From a virus, in IMG/VR virus record IMGVR_UViG_3300025168_000165, positions 1 to 44,611 of that record: a stretch of 44,611 nt of DNA. The stretch is one strand, 5' to 3'. The notes under the pieces are model-generated. The model made no database searches, was not told the origin of the DNA, and was given only the letters and a program-made list of their open reading frames with translations. This document shows, one piece after another, positions 31,229 through 40,161 of the stretch; position 1 is the first letter of the stretch, and each line of letters begins with the position of its first letter. A program made the translations under genes and the position numbers.

Positions 31229-32812
31229 ATGAGTCGAACTTACGACGACAACCAAACACTGCAACAGAAGATTTTGAGAGGCGCAAACATATTGGCAGAC
31301 AATGTCTCTTCTACCCTGGGCCCCAGGGGGAGAAATGTTTTGTTACAAGAAAAAGATAAGATGCCATTTATCACCAAAGACGGAGTAACAGTCGCTGCGT
31401 TTGTGGAGCTAGAAGATCCGATGGAGAACGCGGCCGCCCAAATAATTAGACAAGCTGCTGTGGAGACTAACAACCACGCCGGCGACGGAACTACCACTGC
31501 TACAGTGTTAGCCCGGGCTATCCTAAGAGAATCACAGAAATTTGTAGCCTCCGGAGTTTCACCGATAGAACTTCAGAGAGGTATCAACCTAGCTGTTACT
31601 GAGGTAGTACACAACTTGAAAGAGATCTCGCGTCCGATTACTAGCGCAGAAGATATCCAGCACATCGCCACAATTTCAGCCAACAACGATGAAACTATCG
31701 GAAAGCTAATCGCTATGGCAGTTGATAAAGTCGGCCAGGATGGCTCCATAACTATCGATGAATCCAGATCACTGGAGACTTTAGTTGATATTACTGAAGG
31801 CTTCCGCATTCCCGCTGGGTTTTGTGCGGGCGCATTTGTAACAGACGATCGCCGCAACACTATGGTACACGAGGAGCCTCTAGTTCTTGTAACCGATTAT
31901 AAGATTTCTAATGTAGAGACAATCTTGCCTATCCTAGAAATGGTAGCCCGTGAAGGGCGCCCCTTGATCTTTGTTGCAGAAGAGGTCGAGGGTCAGGCGC
32001 TCTCCGCTATGATAATGAATGCTATACGAGGCACGCTTAAGATTGCGGCCATCAAGGCTCCCCTCTATGGAGAAGAGCGCCGTAACCTACTTAGCGATCT
32101 AGCAACTTCCGTGGGTGCTAATTTTATTACACGCGAGGGAGAGAAAAACCTATCCGATGTCAAACTATCTGATTTAGGAGTTGCAAAATCAATTGAGAGT
32201 ACCAAGTACGACACAATTATTGTTGGAGGAGGGTGCGACCATGAAGAGGTAGAGAGGAAAATAGAAAACCTCAAAGCACAAATACAAAGCACAGACTCAC
32301 TCCCTGAATGTGAGCGACTACAAGGTCGGATCAGTCGGCTTTCCTCTGGAGTAGCAGTAATTCGTGTAGGAGGCTCCACAGAAGTTGAGATGACAGAGAA
32401 AAAGCACCGCATCGAGGATGCACTAGAAGCAGTACGCTCTGCGCAAGAAGAAGGCATTGTTCCCGGTGGTGGTACAGCGCTTCTGCGAGCAGCTAGTTCT
32501 TTAATCATCACCACTGAGCGATCAGATCAGGCCCTCGGTGCCTCTATAATTCAGGCTGCGTGTCGCGAACCACTTCGCCAGATGGCGATTAACGCCGGCG
32601 AATCTGCAGACATTATTATGGGGCAGATAAACCTTGGCGACGACAACCCCAATATGGGCTGGGATTTCCGGCGACAAGAGTTAACCGATCTATTTAAATC
32701 AGGGATAATTGACCCTGCCAAGGTTACACGCATCGCACTACAGAATGCAGCGAGTTGTGCGGGTACCTTGATCACTACTAATTTTGGTATAATCCAAACG
32801 GAGGATAAATGA
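31229..32812 (+). CDS. groEL: GroEL-like chaperonin
   Basis: 527 residues, nearly full length against bacterial GroEL (about 545), lacking the C-terminal Gly-Gly-Met tail. It forms double rings that enclose folding proteins with a GroES-type cap. Seen: STLGPRGRNVLLQ (28-40), the phosphate loop; DGVTVAAF with Asp51 (51-58); AGDGTTTATVLARAI with Asp86 (84-98); an apical region around 190-330, less conserved; then RIEDALEAVRSAQEEGIVPGGGTALL with the catalytic Asp of the family, and LLITTEDK-like end replaced by IIQTEDK. The apical domain differs from the host type, so client range and cap may be specific. The GroES-like partner is at 14.3 kb. Confidence 0.95.
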   Translation: MSRTYDDNQTLQQKILRGANILADNVSSTLGPRGRNVLLQEKDKMPFITKDGVTVAAFVELEDPMENAAAQIIRQAAVETNNHAGDGTTTATVLARAILRESQKFVASGVSPIELQRGINLAVTEVVHNLKEISRPITSAEDIQHIATISANNDETIGKLIAMAVDKVGQDGSITIDESRSLETLVDITEGFRIPAGFCAGAFVTDDRRNTMVHEEPLVLVTDYKISNVETILPILEMVAREGRPLIFVAEEVEGQALSAMIMNAIRGTLKIAAIKAPLYGEERRNLLSDLATSVGANFITREGEKNLSDVKLSDLGVAKSIESTKYDTIIVGGGCDHEEVERKIENLKAQIQSTDSLPECERLQGRISRLSSGVAVIRVGGSTEVEMTEKKHRIEDALEAVRSAQEEGIVPGGGTALLRAASSLIITTERSDQALGASIIQAACREPLRQMAINAGESADIIMGQINLGDDNPNMGWDFRRQELTDLFKSGIIDPAKVTRIALQNAASCAGTLITTNFGIIQTEDK

Positions 32813-33024
32813 TGCAACAAGGAGATTTGGTGCACATCCCACAAGGTACACAGCTTTTTGGTTGTGACAACGCCTACTTAAAAAAAACACAAAAACCAAT
32901 AGTGGCTGTCTTCATTGAAGATAATACGCTGGGCTGGCAAGGTGGAACCTACACAGTCTATGCTCTGGGGCGAGAAGCTCTTGTGAAGAAGAAGCACGTA
33001 TACCCCATGGAGAGCACATGCTAG
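32812..33024 (+). CDS. 70-residue beta-rich protein of unknown function
   Basis: ATG codons at 32809 and 32812; the stop of groEL is shared. The second is slightly better spaced from GGAGG. The product starts MQQGDLVHIPQGTQLFG and has the look of a small beta barrel (KOW/SH3 style: short strands, PIVAVFIED, GWQGGTYTVYALG). It ends in basic KKKH. No family recognised. It overlaps the next gene by 7 bases. Confidence 0.6.
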   Translation: MQQGDLVHIPQGTQLFGCDNAYLKKTQKPIVAVFIEDNTLGWQGGTYTVYALGREALVKKKHVYPMESTC

Positions 33025-33308
33025 TTAAACTTACAGAAGTTTGTCAGAATACAACATTAACCACCCAACAAGATTACACCCTTAGAGATGTATTCGTCAA
33101 CCCCGAACACGTCGTGATGATCCGTGAAGAAGCCCGGATAAGAGCCTTAAACGAACAGGGCCTTATAGCAGAAGGACTAAACCAATCTCACCGTTTCACC
33201 AAGCTAACAATTAATCGTGGCCATACTGGCACCGAGATAGTCGTCGTAGGAGCCCCTGATATAGTAGAGGGTTCCTTGAGTACCAACAAAAAACTAATAA
33301 GAGGATAA
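33018..33308 (+). CDS. 96-residue unrecognised protein
   Basis: Begins MLVKLTEVCQNTTLTTQQDY. A DVFVNPEHVVMIREEARIR stretch (about 24-42) and FTKLTINRGHTGTEIVVVGAPDIVEG (about 60-85) resemble a small beta-sandwich of the FlbD style, a loose impression only. It overlaps the preceding gene by 7 bases and ends two bases before the next ATG. Probably part of one operon with the following two genes. Confidence 0.6.
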   Translation: MLVKLTEVCQNTTLTTQQDYTLRDVFVNPEHVVMIREEARIRALNEQGLIAEGLNQSHRFTKLTINRGHTGTEIVVVGAPDIVEGSLSTNKKLIRG

Positions 33309-33309
33309 A

Positions 33310-33750
33310 ATGGGACAACGAGTTAATATACAATATTCGATAGATATCGATGAGCTACCAAGTGCGGTGGCCACACTATTAGAGGGAGCTATTACAGACT
33401 TGACTGACGTGGCTCATGACGCGTCGGGCGGCATTAACAAGATAACTGTTATGGAACTTAATACCCTACAAGAAATTCAGCAAATTCGAACTAATCTGGA
33501 GAGCATAGATCACCGACTAGGTGATGTTGCTGCTTTGGTAAATTCCTATATAAATTATCACACGAATAGCGCACAACCCCAAGAACAGGAAGAAGCGCGC
33601 TCTCCGGAAGCCACTAATTCTGAACAGTTATTCTCTCCCTTACAGGGTCAGACTACAACAACTGATTTGGACAACTTACAGTCGCAAATCGAGCGCTTCC
33701 GAGAAGTCATCGCCGCCCCACCGGAAGACTCCAATGAAGCCACCAGTTAA
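33310..33750 (+). CDS. 146-residue unrecognised protein with acidic Gln-rich tail
   Basis: The N-terminal 90 residues look helical: MGQRVNIQYSIDIDELPSAV and NKITVMELNTLQEIQQIRTN with leucines and isoleucines at heptad-like spacing, then DVAALVNSYINYH. The remainder is Gln, Glu, Ser and Thr-rich and likely disordered, ending in a short acidic helix (QSQIERFREVIAAPPE). A small oligomerising protein is plausible. It overlaps the degenerate Dam-like gene by 17 bases. Confidence 0.6.
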   Translation: MGQRVNIQYSIDIDELPSAVATLLEGAITDLTDVAHDASGGINKITVMELNTLQEIQQIRTNLESIDHRLGDVAALVNSYINYHTNSAQPQEQEEARSPEATNSEQLFSPLQGQTTTTDLDNLQSQIERFREVIAAPPEDSNEATS

Positions 33751-34501
33751 GGACCTGCGCCGGCCATATATCAGCACCCAGTTTCATCGCGAGCTTATCC
33801 CAAGAGGGAGTGTTGTTGAGACTTTTCTCTTTTATTCCGGCCAGTTAGAATTTTCACTAACTGATTATGAAAGATTTGTGTTGGCCCATACCACCCGGCC
33901 ACCACTCCATGAGTTCTGGGCTTGCATTAACGACGACGCCTCTCGCGTGTATGAAATACTCACGTCAGACATCTTTAAGTTTGACAACGAAAACATGTTT
34001 GAGATCTTGCAAGAAACGTGGCCCACTTACCCCAATCCCTATGTGCGCAGTGCTTTGTTCTTTTTAATGAATGTGTGTTCTGAAAAAGGGCTACCATCGA
34101 GCGGTAACTTAAACATCACCAATTTCAATAAACATTCTTTAAATCGTTTAAAAACTTATAAGAAACCCTCCAATCTGTTTATCACATTAGATAAAGAACA
34201 AGAACTGATAGACAGCATTATAGAAACTAACCCCACCGACTTTTTGGTATTCCCCCTTCCTTCATACGATTATAACTTATTTGATCACGGAACCAGCGTT
34301 GGCTTCGAAGAAACGCGGGTGAATCACACACGCCTTTTGAAAAAGCTGTCAGCGATTGATAAGAAGTGGATAGTTTCGTATCCGCATCACGAGGGCGCCC
34401 AAGAGCTTTATAAGGGGTTTGAGCAGATTATGATAGACAAATACGGAAAGAAAACTAACTCGGCCGCGGCATGCGAGGAGTTAATAATTGTTAACTTCTA
34501 A
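33734..34501 (+). CDS. Degenerate Dam-like methyltransferase fold, catalytically unlikely
   Basis: 255 residues. The layout matches the D12 class methylase of this window: VETFLFYSGQLEF (28-40) where the active protein has EPFVGGGAVWF; then a helical region and FLMNVCSEKGLPSSG near the RNLAFGGMLRYNSEG position; then FLVFPLPSYDYNLF (170-183) at the FVFLDPPYTREF position. Here DPPY has become LPSY, so the catalytic Asp is gone, and the glycine-rich SAM loop is lost. It may bind DNA or a methylase without modifying it, for example as a decoy, regulator or specificity partner. It overlaps the membrane protein gene by 14 bases. The relation to Dam is my alignment by eye. Confidence 0.55.
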   Translation: MKPPVKDLRRPYISTQFHRELIPRGSVVETFLFYSGQLEFSLTDYERFVLAHTTRPPLHEFWACINDDASRVYEILTSDIFKFDNENMFEILQETWPTYPNPYVRSALFFLMNVCSEKGLPSSGNLNITNFNKHSLNRLKTYKKPSNLFITLDKEQELIDSIIETNPTDFLVFPLPSYDYNLFDHGTSVGFEETRVNHTRLLKKLSAIDKKWIVSYPHHEGAQELYKGFEQIMIDKYGKKTNSAAACEELIIVNF

Positions 34502-34838
34502 ATTAATGTTCGCTTGTCTCCTGTTCGCCATAGGACAAACTCTTGGTTGGTTCCAACTAAATTCACAATTTGTGTGGGACTGGTGGAAAGATAAACCGCT
34601 TTTATCTGCTGCAGTATTCTCCGTACCTACGGGGATTTGTTTCTGGTATGGCATCAAACTTTGTTACGAAGAATGGGGAGAAGTTTGGGGGCCCCGCTTT
34701 CTAATTTTTAGCATGTCTTATTTCACCTTCCCTATACTCACCTATTATTTCTTAAATGAAAGTATGTTTACTATGAAGACTATGTTGTGCGTTGCTTTGT
34801 CGTTTGCCATCGTAGGCGTTCAGTTATTTTGGAGATAA
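34488..34838 (+). CDS. Four-segment membrane protein (EamA/small transporter-like)
   Basis: 116 residues from a TTG start with GAGGAG at 34475-34480; an in-frame ATG at 34506 lacks such a signal. Four hydrophobic stretches are visible: about 3-20 (LMFACLLFAIGQTLGWF), 38-56 (LLSAAVFSVPTGICFWYGI), 69-85 (RFLIFSMSYFTFPILTY), and 95-113 (KTMLCVALSFAIVGVQLFW). The size and topology recall half-size drug/metabolite transporters or the EamA fold, not certain. It overlaps the degenerate Dam-like gene. Possible roles include membrane modification during infection or a partner of that gene. Confidence 0.68.
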   Translation: MLTSKLMFACLLFAIGQTLGWFQLNSQFVWDWWKDKPLLSAAVFSVPTGICFWYGIKLCYEEWGEVWGPRFLIFSMSYFTFPILTYYFLNESMFTMKTMLCVALSFAIVGVQLFWR

Positions 34839-34839
34839 G

Positions 34840-35613
34840 ATGAGTATTACCTATTTGTTCGATGTAGATGGGACCCTGACCCCTCCCAAAAAGAAAATAG
34901 ATGCCCAGTTTGCTAAAGATTTTTATAAGTGGCAGAAAGGAAAGGACGTATATATTGTATCCGGCGGCTCGTTCACCAGAATTCTTGATCAATTAGGAAG
35001 AGAGATAGTCGATGCTACTGTGGGAGTGTTTGGGTGCATGGGCAACACTTTCTATAAAAAGATAGTTGTACATTCAGATGGATATAGTGAGTGGGCCAAA
35101 ATATACGAGAGTTCTTTTGACGTAGAAAAGCCCGCTCTATTCTATAGCATGCTAGAGCAAGTTGTTATGGCCTCATCCTATCCTACAAAAACGGGCAACC
35201 ATTACGAAAAGAGACCAGGCATGGTTAATTTTTCTATTGTAGGGGCCAATGCTAGCCCACAACAGCGCAACAACTATACTCAATATGACCGCGAGCACGG
35301 GGAGCGTAAAGAAATAATTAGTAAATTAGCGTCTAAATATCCCGCACTTGACTTTGTAATTGGTGGTGCCGTCAGCATCGATATATTCAACAAAGGCAAT
35401 GATAAATCCCAGATAATTAAAAAATACTTAAACTCCACTCTTAAATTTGTCAACAACAAGGTCGTTTTTGTTGGGGATCGGATAACAAGCCCGGGCAATG
35501 ATCACGCTTTGGCTAATTTATTAGAGAATCACCCATCTGGATACGTACTTGAAGTGGAATCATGGAAAGATACAGCCGCACTGCTATCGACTGACCTTTT
35601 TGCCAGCGGTTAG
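34840..35613 (+). CDS. HAD phosphatase of the eukaryotic phosphomannomutase type
   Basis: 257 residues. The N-terminal HAD motif is FDVDGTLTPPKKKI (7-20) with nucleophile Asp8 and acid Asp10. The second motif is VSGGSFTRILDQLG, and the cap domain includes KRPGMVNFSIVGANASPQQ, where phosphomannomutases have RNGMLNVSPIG. Then VIGGAVSIDIFNKGNDKSQI matches GGQISIDVFP, GWDK of that family, and VFVGDR closes the core. It would interconvert mannose-6-phosphate and mannose-1-phosphate, the precursor of GDP-mannose, or act as a related sugar phosphatase. Together with the nucleotidyltransferase at 16.4 kb it suggests a phage glycan pathway. Specificity is not known. Confidence 0.8.
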   Translation: MSITYLFDVDGTLTPPKKKIDAQFAKDFYKWQKGKDVYIVSGGSFTRILDQLGREIVDATVGVFGCMGNTFYKKIVVHSDGYSEWAKIYESSFDVEKPALFYSMLEQVVMASSYPTKTGNHYEKRPGMVNFSIVGANASPQQRNNYTQYDREHGERKEIISKLASKYPALDFVIGGAVSIDIFNKGNDKSQIIKKYLNSTLKFVNNKVVFVGDRITSPGNDHALANLLENHPSGYVLEVESWKDTAALLSTDLFASG

Positions 35614-35624
35614 TTATAAAGAAG

Positions 35625-35634
35625 ACTATTTATA
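35625..35634 (+). promoter_or_regulatory. Candidate late promoter motif, copy 2
   Basis: ACTATTTATA, 20 bases before the start of the 1213-residue protein and 12 bases after the HAD gene stop. It shares its first nine bases with the copies at 27529 and 41402. Confidence 0.35.
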
Positions 35635-35653
35635 GTGACAAGAGGAAAATTTA

Positions 35654-38600
35654 ATGGATATTGCCACCGGAAATTGGTTTAGCTACCTAAACGAAAACAT
35701 ATTAACAGAAGGTCTGCGAGACATCGGGTTGCCCGAGTTCGTGGCCGACTACATCGAAGAGGCGATGCCGAACGCATCCGAGAAAGCCAAGGTCTATATT
35801 GGCAAGAACTGGAAGGGGAGCAAGGGGCAGACGCGCGGCACGTTCATGATAACAAATCTCCAGTATGAGATGGTGGATAAGCTAGTTCGTGATTATGGTG
35901 ATTACGTGATCGACACCCAACAGGGTCCTGGGCAGTACGAAGATTTAGAAGCCCGCACCGTAGAGCCTTATGATATGAGTGCTATCCGAACGACGCCTCG
36001 CGCTGAATATAGCGAAGAAAGGATCAAACAAGGCGAACAAGTCAAGTTTGTTATCCAGAACCTCAAGAATACCGTCGGCAATCCAATGGGAACTTGGCGC
36101 AAAGCCTTTATGAAAGCTGTCAAGGCTCTAAGCAAAGCCGGCCTCCCAAGCGAAAAGGTCGAGGACACAAAAGAATACCTCGCCAATTTTTACCAAAACA
36201 ACTTTGATTATTGGGCTACCAAATACACTGAATTGATTGCATTCTTAAATGATGATCCTACCAACTACGAATTAATCAAAGGCGAAGAGAACACTGATCA
36301 AGCCCAAAAGATCGCCGTCGAATACCTAGAAAACAAAGAAGACCCAGAGAATATCCTGCACACATTTGATGATGGATCATACTGGTATAACCTTGATGTA
36401 TCCAATTGTGATGTTGAGGGTGCTCGCATGGGACACTGTGGTTCTGATAGTCGTGGCGTTCTTGTATCTCTCCGCAAGAAGCAGAGCAAGCGTAGAGAGT
36501 CCTCGTCGTATGTCACAATGACTTGGAGCAGCTATGAGAACACAGTATACCAAATCAAAGGACGAAGTAATGATGCACCCCCCGAAGAAATTTGGGGTCA
36601 CATCGCGTGGTTCATCAACAACATGGGTGTCGAAAAAGTAGAAGAAACCGGCGAGCATTCAAATGATGCAGAAACCATCGCCGAGATGATCGAATACTTA
36701 TCGCGAGAAACCTCCGCAGAGTTCCACGGATCCATTGAGGATCGCATGGAGAAAGCCACTGAGTATTGTGATGGTGTTGATGAACGCTTCTGGGACAACC
36801 GCGATGAGTTAGAGAACGCTGAGATTAGCTACAGTGTTGAGGAAGCCGACGGCGCTATGGAAGTGTATGTTTATATGTCTGCTCACTATAGCTTTGATAT
36901 TAACTTGGGCTGGACTGGGTTAGAAGAGACGGACGACGGGTATCAAGCTACAAACCCACAAGACTTCACGCCAATCCCGCGCACATACTCAGGACAACGA
37001 GACTTCACCAACGAAGTGGGCATTGACGATATGATGTATGAGATGCCCGGTGATGATGGTGACTACGAGTATGAAATTAAGATGCTCCAAGGCGCCCAAC
37101 CAGAAGGCGAAGCTATAGATCAAGACTACCCGGCAACCGCACATTTGTCTATTACTTTGAGAACATCTGAGACAGCCGCAGCAGACGAGGACGGCGAGGT
37201 CCGCGAGTATGACGACTTTGCTGATAGCATGCTGGTCTTCGAGGCAGATGCCGCCGCCAACGCAATCGAGGGCATCAGACAAGCGCTGTCCGCTGGTGGC
37301 TATATGGCGAAGACTGCTTACGATAGAAACAAAGAAGGGCTCGAAAGTTTAACGGACTTAGATAAGTGGCACGTCAAGAAAGAAAAAGGCGGTCTTGAGT
37401 TTGATTGGACCGCAGAAGATGGTCAACCAATTCACTCATATCCACAGCCCGTGCCACAGCGCGCGCATATGTATGGTATGGGAACTGGCAACCAGATGGG
37501 CACCCCACCCGCCGGCGGCATTTTTAGAGAGATATTTGGATACGGAAAAAGCTATACTTATGGACGCAGTATGGGAATGATGGATGTAACCATCGCCGGC
37601 GTTTTCGCAGCGAAATTAGGCAATCTCGTAAAAAATAGCTTGAAAGCCGTATCAAAAGATCAACAGTCGTTCGACTTCGGTGATAAATACGAAGCAATCG
37701 ATCCCATTAAAGTTCTTGCCGACGACACAGACTTTGTAATTTTCTATGAAGCAAAACATAACCACGAAGGCAACATAGATAAGTATCCACTGATGACCAT
37801 TAGCTGGCTTTATCGTATGCGTGTTAGCCCCAATTCGGAAGAAGGTGAGTTCGAAGTCATAAGAGACATCGCAGAATACCTAAACGAGAAGCCAGAGCTT
37901 GTCACCGACGCCGCCAACGAAACCATTAAGTTTTACCTTGACACCTTCATGCAAAAGATTAACACCCGCAGAGACAAGGTGATAAGCAACGAAGAGATCC
38001 AGTCATTAATTAACGGAGCCAAAGAAATTTATGGTCGTGAGGCTGATGCATCCTCGGAAAACTCTAGTGAAGGCGAGGTTTCAAGAAAGATTTATACTAT
38101 GGCAACTTGGTTCGAGGAAAACTATAACGACATGAACGAAGCTGAAAGGTATATAGCTATAACACGGTTCCTTGGTCCGATGGCAGCAAGACGGTTCCGC
38201 GCTTACAGCAATGAAGGCTCTATTGACAATGACACCGGTGCTCCCGTTATGTTCCCCGAGATGGTTGAGGCACAACTCTTAAAGATGGGTGCCCCCGAGA
38301 AGAGGTTACGCCCAACGCAAGAATCAGTGGAACAACAGATACAGAGGATTGACCAACTGTTAGGTGAAGCAAAGCAAGATACTCGCCCGACAAAGGAGCC
38401 TACTCCCTTTAAAAGTAAGGCTCAGAAGAGATACAAACGCTCACGCAAAAAGAATAGCAAGATGTATAATACGGCTGGGCACAAGAACTTAAAGACTGGC
38501 GCGCCGTATACCAAGAAAGGCAAACGTGCCGGCACAGACAGACTGAGATTTGAGGAAGTGGATATCCGTTTATATAAGATGCAAATAGATGCGGTAGTTT

Positions 38601-39295
38601 CTTCCGAGCGCGCCACTGGGGGATCAAAGTTGCTGCAAGATGAGCTGAGAAGTATCCCTGGCGTCACCGTTGTTTCTGTGGAGGAAACGCGCGATTTAGC
38701 AACAGGCGCAGATTTTGCACGCTTTAACGTGAAGTTCTCGCTAATGGGACAGGCTGCTCGCCTTGATTTCGTAGAAGCACAGTTAATGCCTGCATTGCGT
38801 AAAGTGCAGGGCTTTGAAGTTAAAGACTGGTCACTACCAAAAGAAGTCACCCCTGGCAAGAAATTGAGAGAATCAGCTGCGTTGCATGAATATGGCTTTG
38901 GTGGGGTTGCAGGAAATCTTGGCGCCCAGCGGTTTGATCGCGGAAATCAAATGGTGACCCCGCGCCCGTCCCTTCAAACGATTGTTGATGATTGGGCTGA
39001 AGGCGGCGTGATGGCTTACGATGTACCCACTGACACTACTGATATGCGATATAACGTGATGATGCCAGTAGAAGAGTTGCTTCCATATATTAATCAGATG
39101 TATCGTGGAGATATGCGCGATTTCACCGGGCGCTATCATGAGTTTATTAAAAATGGAGCCGCGGCACCTGTATACTTAGCCATTGGAATGAATGGGCGAG
39201 TAAAGATCACAGGCGGCGAAGATATAGTCTGGTTTGCCAAAAAATCAGGGCTAGCGGAGGTCCCAGTGTTTTTTAGTTATCAAAAACAAGTTTAA
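35654..39295 (+). CDS. 1213-residue mosaic protein, possible virion or ejected protein
   Basis: No family spans it. The N-terminus contains LTEGLRDIG (17-25). Around 235-330 comes a segment with ILHTFDDGSYWYNLD, MGHCGSDSRGVLVSLRKK (259-276) and VYQIKGRSNDAPPEEIW; the MGHC and QIKG boxes recall a PcfJ-type domain of mobile elements and phages. Acidic, Ala-rich stretches follow (about 480-545), then a long helical middle. At about 960-1060 (FEEVDIRLYKMQIDAVV, IPGVTVVSVEETRDL, FNVKFSLMG) there is a ferredoxin-like pattern. The end (about 1150-1213), VYLAIGMNGRVKITGGEDIVWFAKK, PVFFSYQKQ, looks like a ParB/Srx fold. Such size and mixture suit a virion or injected protein with catalytic parts. All domain calls are visual and weak to moderate. 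Confidence 0.6.
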   Translation: MDIATGNWFSYLNENILTEGLRDIGLPEFVADYIEEAMPNASEKAKVYIGKNWKGSKGQTRGTFMITNLQYEMVDKLVRDYGDYVIDTQQGPGQYEDLEARTVEPYDMSAIRTTPRAEYSEERIKQGEQVKFVIQNLKNTVGNPMGTWRKAFMKAVKALSKAGLPSEKVEDTKEYLANFYQNNFDYWATKYTELIAFLNDDPTNYELIKGEENTDQAQKIAVEYLENKEDPENILHTFDDGSYWYNLDVSNCDVEGARMGHCGSDSRGVLVSLRKKQSKRRESSSYVTMTWSSYENTVYQIKGRSNDAPPEEIWGHIAWFINNMGVEKVEETGEHSNDAETIAEMIEYLSRETSAEFHGSIEDRMEKATEYCDGVDERFWDNRDELENAEISYSVEEADGAMEVYVYMSAHYSFDINLGWTGLEETDDGYQATNPQDFTPIPRTYSGQRDFTNEVGIDDMMYEMPGDDGDYEYEIKMLQGAQPEGEAIDQDYPATAHLSITLRTSETAAADEDGEVREYDDFADSMLVFEADAAANAIEGIRQALSAGGYMAKTAYDRNKEGLESLTDLDKWHVKKEKGGLEFDWTAEDGQPIHSYPQPVPQRAHMYGMGTGNQMGTPPAGGIFREIFGYGKSYTYGRSMGMMDVTIAGVFAAKLGNLVKNSLKAVSKDQQSFDFGDKYEAIDPIKVLADDTDFVIFYEAKHNHEGNIDKYPLMTISWLYRMRVSPNSEEGEFEVIRDIAEYLNEKPELVTDAANETIKFYLDTFMQKINTRRDKVISNEEIQSLINGAKEIYGREADASSENSSEGEVSRKIYTMATWFEENYNDMNEAERYIAITRFLGPMAARRFRAYSNEGSIDNDTGAPVMFPEMVEAQLLKMGAPEKRLRPTQESVEQQIQRIDQLLGEAKQDTRPTKEPTPFKSKAQKRYKRSRKKNSKMYNTAGHKNLKTGAPYTKKGKRAGTDRLRFEEVDIRLYKMQIDAVVSSERATGGSKLLQDELRSIPGVTVVSVEETRDLATGADFARFNVKFSLMGQAARLDFVEAQLMPALRKVQGFEVKDWSLPKEVTPGKKLRESAALHEYGFGGVAGNLGAQRFDRGNQMVTPRPSLQTIVDDWAEGGVMAYDVPTDTTDMRYNVMMPVEELLPYINQMYRGDMRDFTGRYHEFIKNGAAAPVYLAIGMNGRVKITGGEDIVWFAKKSGLAEVPVFFSYQKQV

Positions 39296-39320
39296 ACAAG
39301 TTTAACGACATAAGTACTGT

Positions 39321-40133
39321 ATGGGCAGAACTTTAAATAACCTTATAGGTTGGACGATAATATTGCTACTGAGCGCCGGCGCAGCAACCTCTTCCTATTA
39401 TTCTGCTAAACAAAAAACTGAGCTGCCCTTACTAAGTGAGATAACTGATTTTAAAAACAACTCTGACGTCCTCTTAATAAAGAATCAGCGCAAAGTGCTG
39501 CAAAAATCTCGCGCCAGCACTGTGCAGGTGTTTTCGGCTAACATTGAACAACATCTTGCTATGCAGTCGGGAACATACGTAACTGTTTTTGACAGATATT
39601 TTGTCCTTACCACCAACCATGGAATAGTCGGTAGCTGCGCTCTTACAAAAATCTATTTCGAGGATAAGCTAACGAACTGTATGCGCTTTATAGAATTGAA
39701 TCGCGAGGCTGATTATGCTCTTATTGAGGTAGAAGAGATAGCGACGCTAACACCCATAAGAGTGCCAGATGATTTACCCTCCGGACGCAGAGAGTGGACA
39801 CGTGCACTTTCGGTTATGAATCGTGTTTTCTATACTGGGTATCCCAATAGTGTAGGCCCGCTCACGATCGAGGGAAAAATTTCAGGGTACCACCGAGATG
39901 ATCATCTGTATATGATTTCATATGCCTGGTCAGGCTCTTCCGGCTCCGGAGTTTTTTCCCAAGAGGGAAAATATATTGGATATGTTCTAGCAATTGATGT
40001 AGGGGAGAGTAATCTTGGGGGCCCAGCTATTTTAGAGAACGTGGTCCTGGTTATCCCAGCCTTCAAAATAAATTGGGCCGCGGCTTTAGACGTGGCCGAA
40101 GAAGTGCCGGAAGTCAACGACACAGCTAATTAG
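39321..40133 (+). CDS. Membrane-anchored trypsin-like serine protease
   Basis: 270 residues. A hydrophobic N-terminal segment (about 7-23, NLIGWTIILLLSAGAAT) acts as signal-anchor, so the protease likely faces the periplasm or envelope. Trypsin/chymotrypsin-fold catalytic residues are in order: VLTTNHGIVG with His100, READYALIEVE with Asp131, and WSGSSGSGVFSQEGKYIGYVL with the nucleophile Ser207 in a GxSG box. Cys106 and Cys120 could form a disulfide. Phages rarely encode such enzymes. It might degrade envelope or host-defence proteins or mature tail components. No Shine-Dalgarno stands out upstream of the ATG. Confidence 0.82.
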   Translation: MGRTLNNLIGWTIILLLSAGAATSSYYSAKQKTELPLLSEITDFKNNSDVLLIKNQRKVLQKSRASTVQVFSANIEQHLAMQSGTYVTVFDRYFVLTTNHGIVGSCALTKIYFEDKLTNCMRFIELNREADYALIEVEEIATLTPIRVPDDLPSGRREWTRALSVMNRVFYTGYPNSVGPLTIEGKISGYHRDDHLYMISYAWSGSSGSGVFSQEGKYIGYVLAIDVGESNLGGPAILENVVLVIPAFKINWAAALDVAEEVPEVNDTAN

Positions 40134-40161
40134 TAATACTTAACAACGAGGTTTTAACAGC

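Noticed and set aside
32768-32790. TTGATC and TGGTATAAT at the end of groEL as a promoter
   Set aside because: The hexamers are only 14 bases apart, and the -35 is imperfect; the downstream small genes can be read from the groEL promoter.
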